A DNA stretch of 5,089 nt, taken from positions 1 to 5,089 of the forward strand of contig DHFP01000014.1 in NCBI GenBank assembly GCA_002402315.1. Reading direction: 5' to 3'. The notes below the pieces were generated by a model. That model had not been told where the DNA came from. It made no database searches and saw only the letters and a program-made list of their open reading frames with translations. Positions 5,033 to 5,089 of this stretch are shown here, in pieces. Positions within the stretch are counted from its first letter, which is position 1, and each line of letters begins with the position of its first letter. The translations under genes were made by a program, and so were the position numbers. The DNA is from Clostridiales bacterium UBA4821 (GTDB lineage Bacteria > Bacillota > Clostridia > Acetivibrionales > UBA4821).

Positions 5033-5089
5033 TTACTTATGATAAATCAATCTTTTCAGTAGGATATCTTCAACATTCTGCCTTGCATC
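5033..5089 (-). CDS. C-terminal end of the gene in the next upstream cassette (partial)
   Basis: Reading inward from the window edge, one minus-strand frame is open for 18 codons (ending DILLKRLIYHK) to TAA 5035-5033, and both other frames on that strand close within this stretch. The stop lies six bases before the attC left end at 5026, the spacing expected for a cassette gene. Too little is visible to name a function. Confidence 0.45.
   Translation of the reverse strand, partial: DARQNVEDILLKRLIYHK

Larger units (their letters stand above)
2483..5089 (-). mobile_element. Integron gene-cassette array (distal portion)
   Basis: Four attC-like sites in the same orientation separate minus-strand genes, each filling the space between two sites. 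They define complete cassettes at 4111-4945 (methyltransferase), 3221-4110 (membrane protein) and 2489-3220 (toxin-antitoxin), each one or two genes with short leaders. The cassettes differ in base composition and gene type, as expected for independent capture. The right cores point leftward, so the integrase gene and attI should lie to the right, beyond 5089. The four attC sites differ in length (57-134 bp) and sequence, unlike the near-identical repeats of Vibrio superintegrons. A fourth cassette left of 2489 is truncated, and no further attC is visible to its left. Confidence 0.85.

Overview
The window is best read as the distal part of an integron gene-cassette array on the minus strand (about 2483-5089). 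It runs convergently into a plus-strand diguanylate cyclase gene (749-2065), which itself follows a decayed IS1595-type transposase (101 to about 658). The organism is a bacterium with strong AGGAGG-type ribosome sites. I cannot name a taxon: no rRNA or housekeeping gene is present. Cassette arrays carrying toxin-antitoxin genes, methyltransferases and membrane proteins of unknown function are typical of sedentary chromosomal integrons in environmental bacteria.

Layout, left to right. (1) 1-745: a zinc-ribbon transposase remnant with an internal deletion and at least one frameshift. (2) 749-2065: an intact membrane-bound diguanylate cyclase with two membrane segments, a periplasmic Cache-like sensor, GGEEF and an intact RxxD inhibitory site. 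(3) 2066-2343: no convincing gene; three stem-loops in a row (2126-2233) follow the cyclase and may end its transcript, and a short open stretch of unclear origin lies at 2244-2342. (4) 2332-2463, minus: the first ~39 codons of a gene that resembles the N-terminus of SMODS/CD-NTase nucleotidyltransferases, cut off abruptly. (5) 2622-3163, minus: a DUF4258 toxin-like / YgiT-type antitoxin pair with a 4-base overlap; the toxin reading frame is interrupted by one in-frame TAG. (6) 3330-4058, minus: an AT-rich gene for a six-helix membrane protein of unknown function. (7) 4156-4884, minus: a class I SAM-dependent methyltransferase. (8) 5033-5089, minus: the end of one more gene.

The minus-strand genes are separated by four imperfect inverted repeats of 57-134 bp (4940-5026, 4105-4161, 3215-3322, 2483-2616). 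Each has the attC layout: a RYYYAAC-like left end, a GTTRRRY-like right end, and, in the three clear ones, an unpaired extra base in the left arm. Stop codons sit next to or inside the attC left end and the following start lies 20-60 bp past the attC right end, as in classical cassettes. This gives three complete cassettes (methyltransferase, membrane protein, toxin-antitoxin), a truncated fourth, and the edge of a fifth. The integrase and attI should lie beyond position 5089. The genes do not form one pathway; what they share is the mode of capture. The toxin-antitoxin cassette probably stabilises, or once stabilised, the array.
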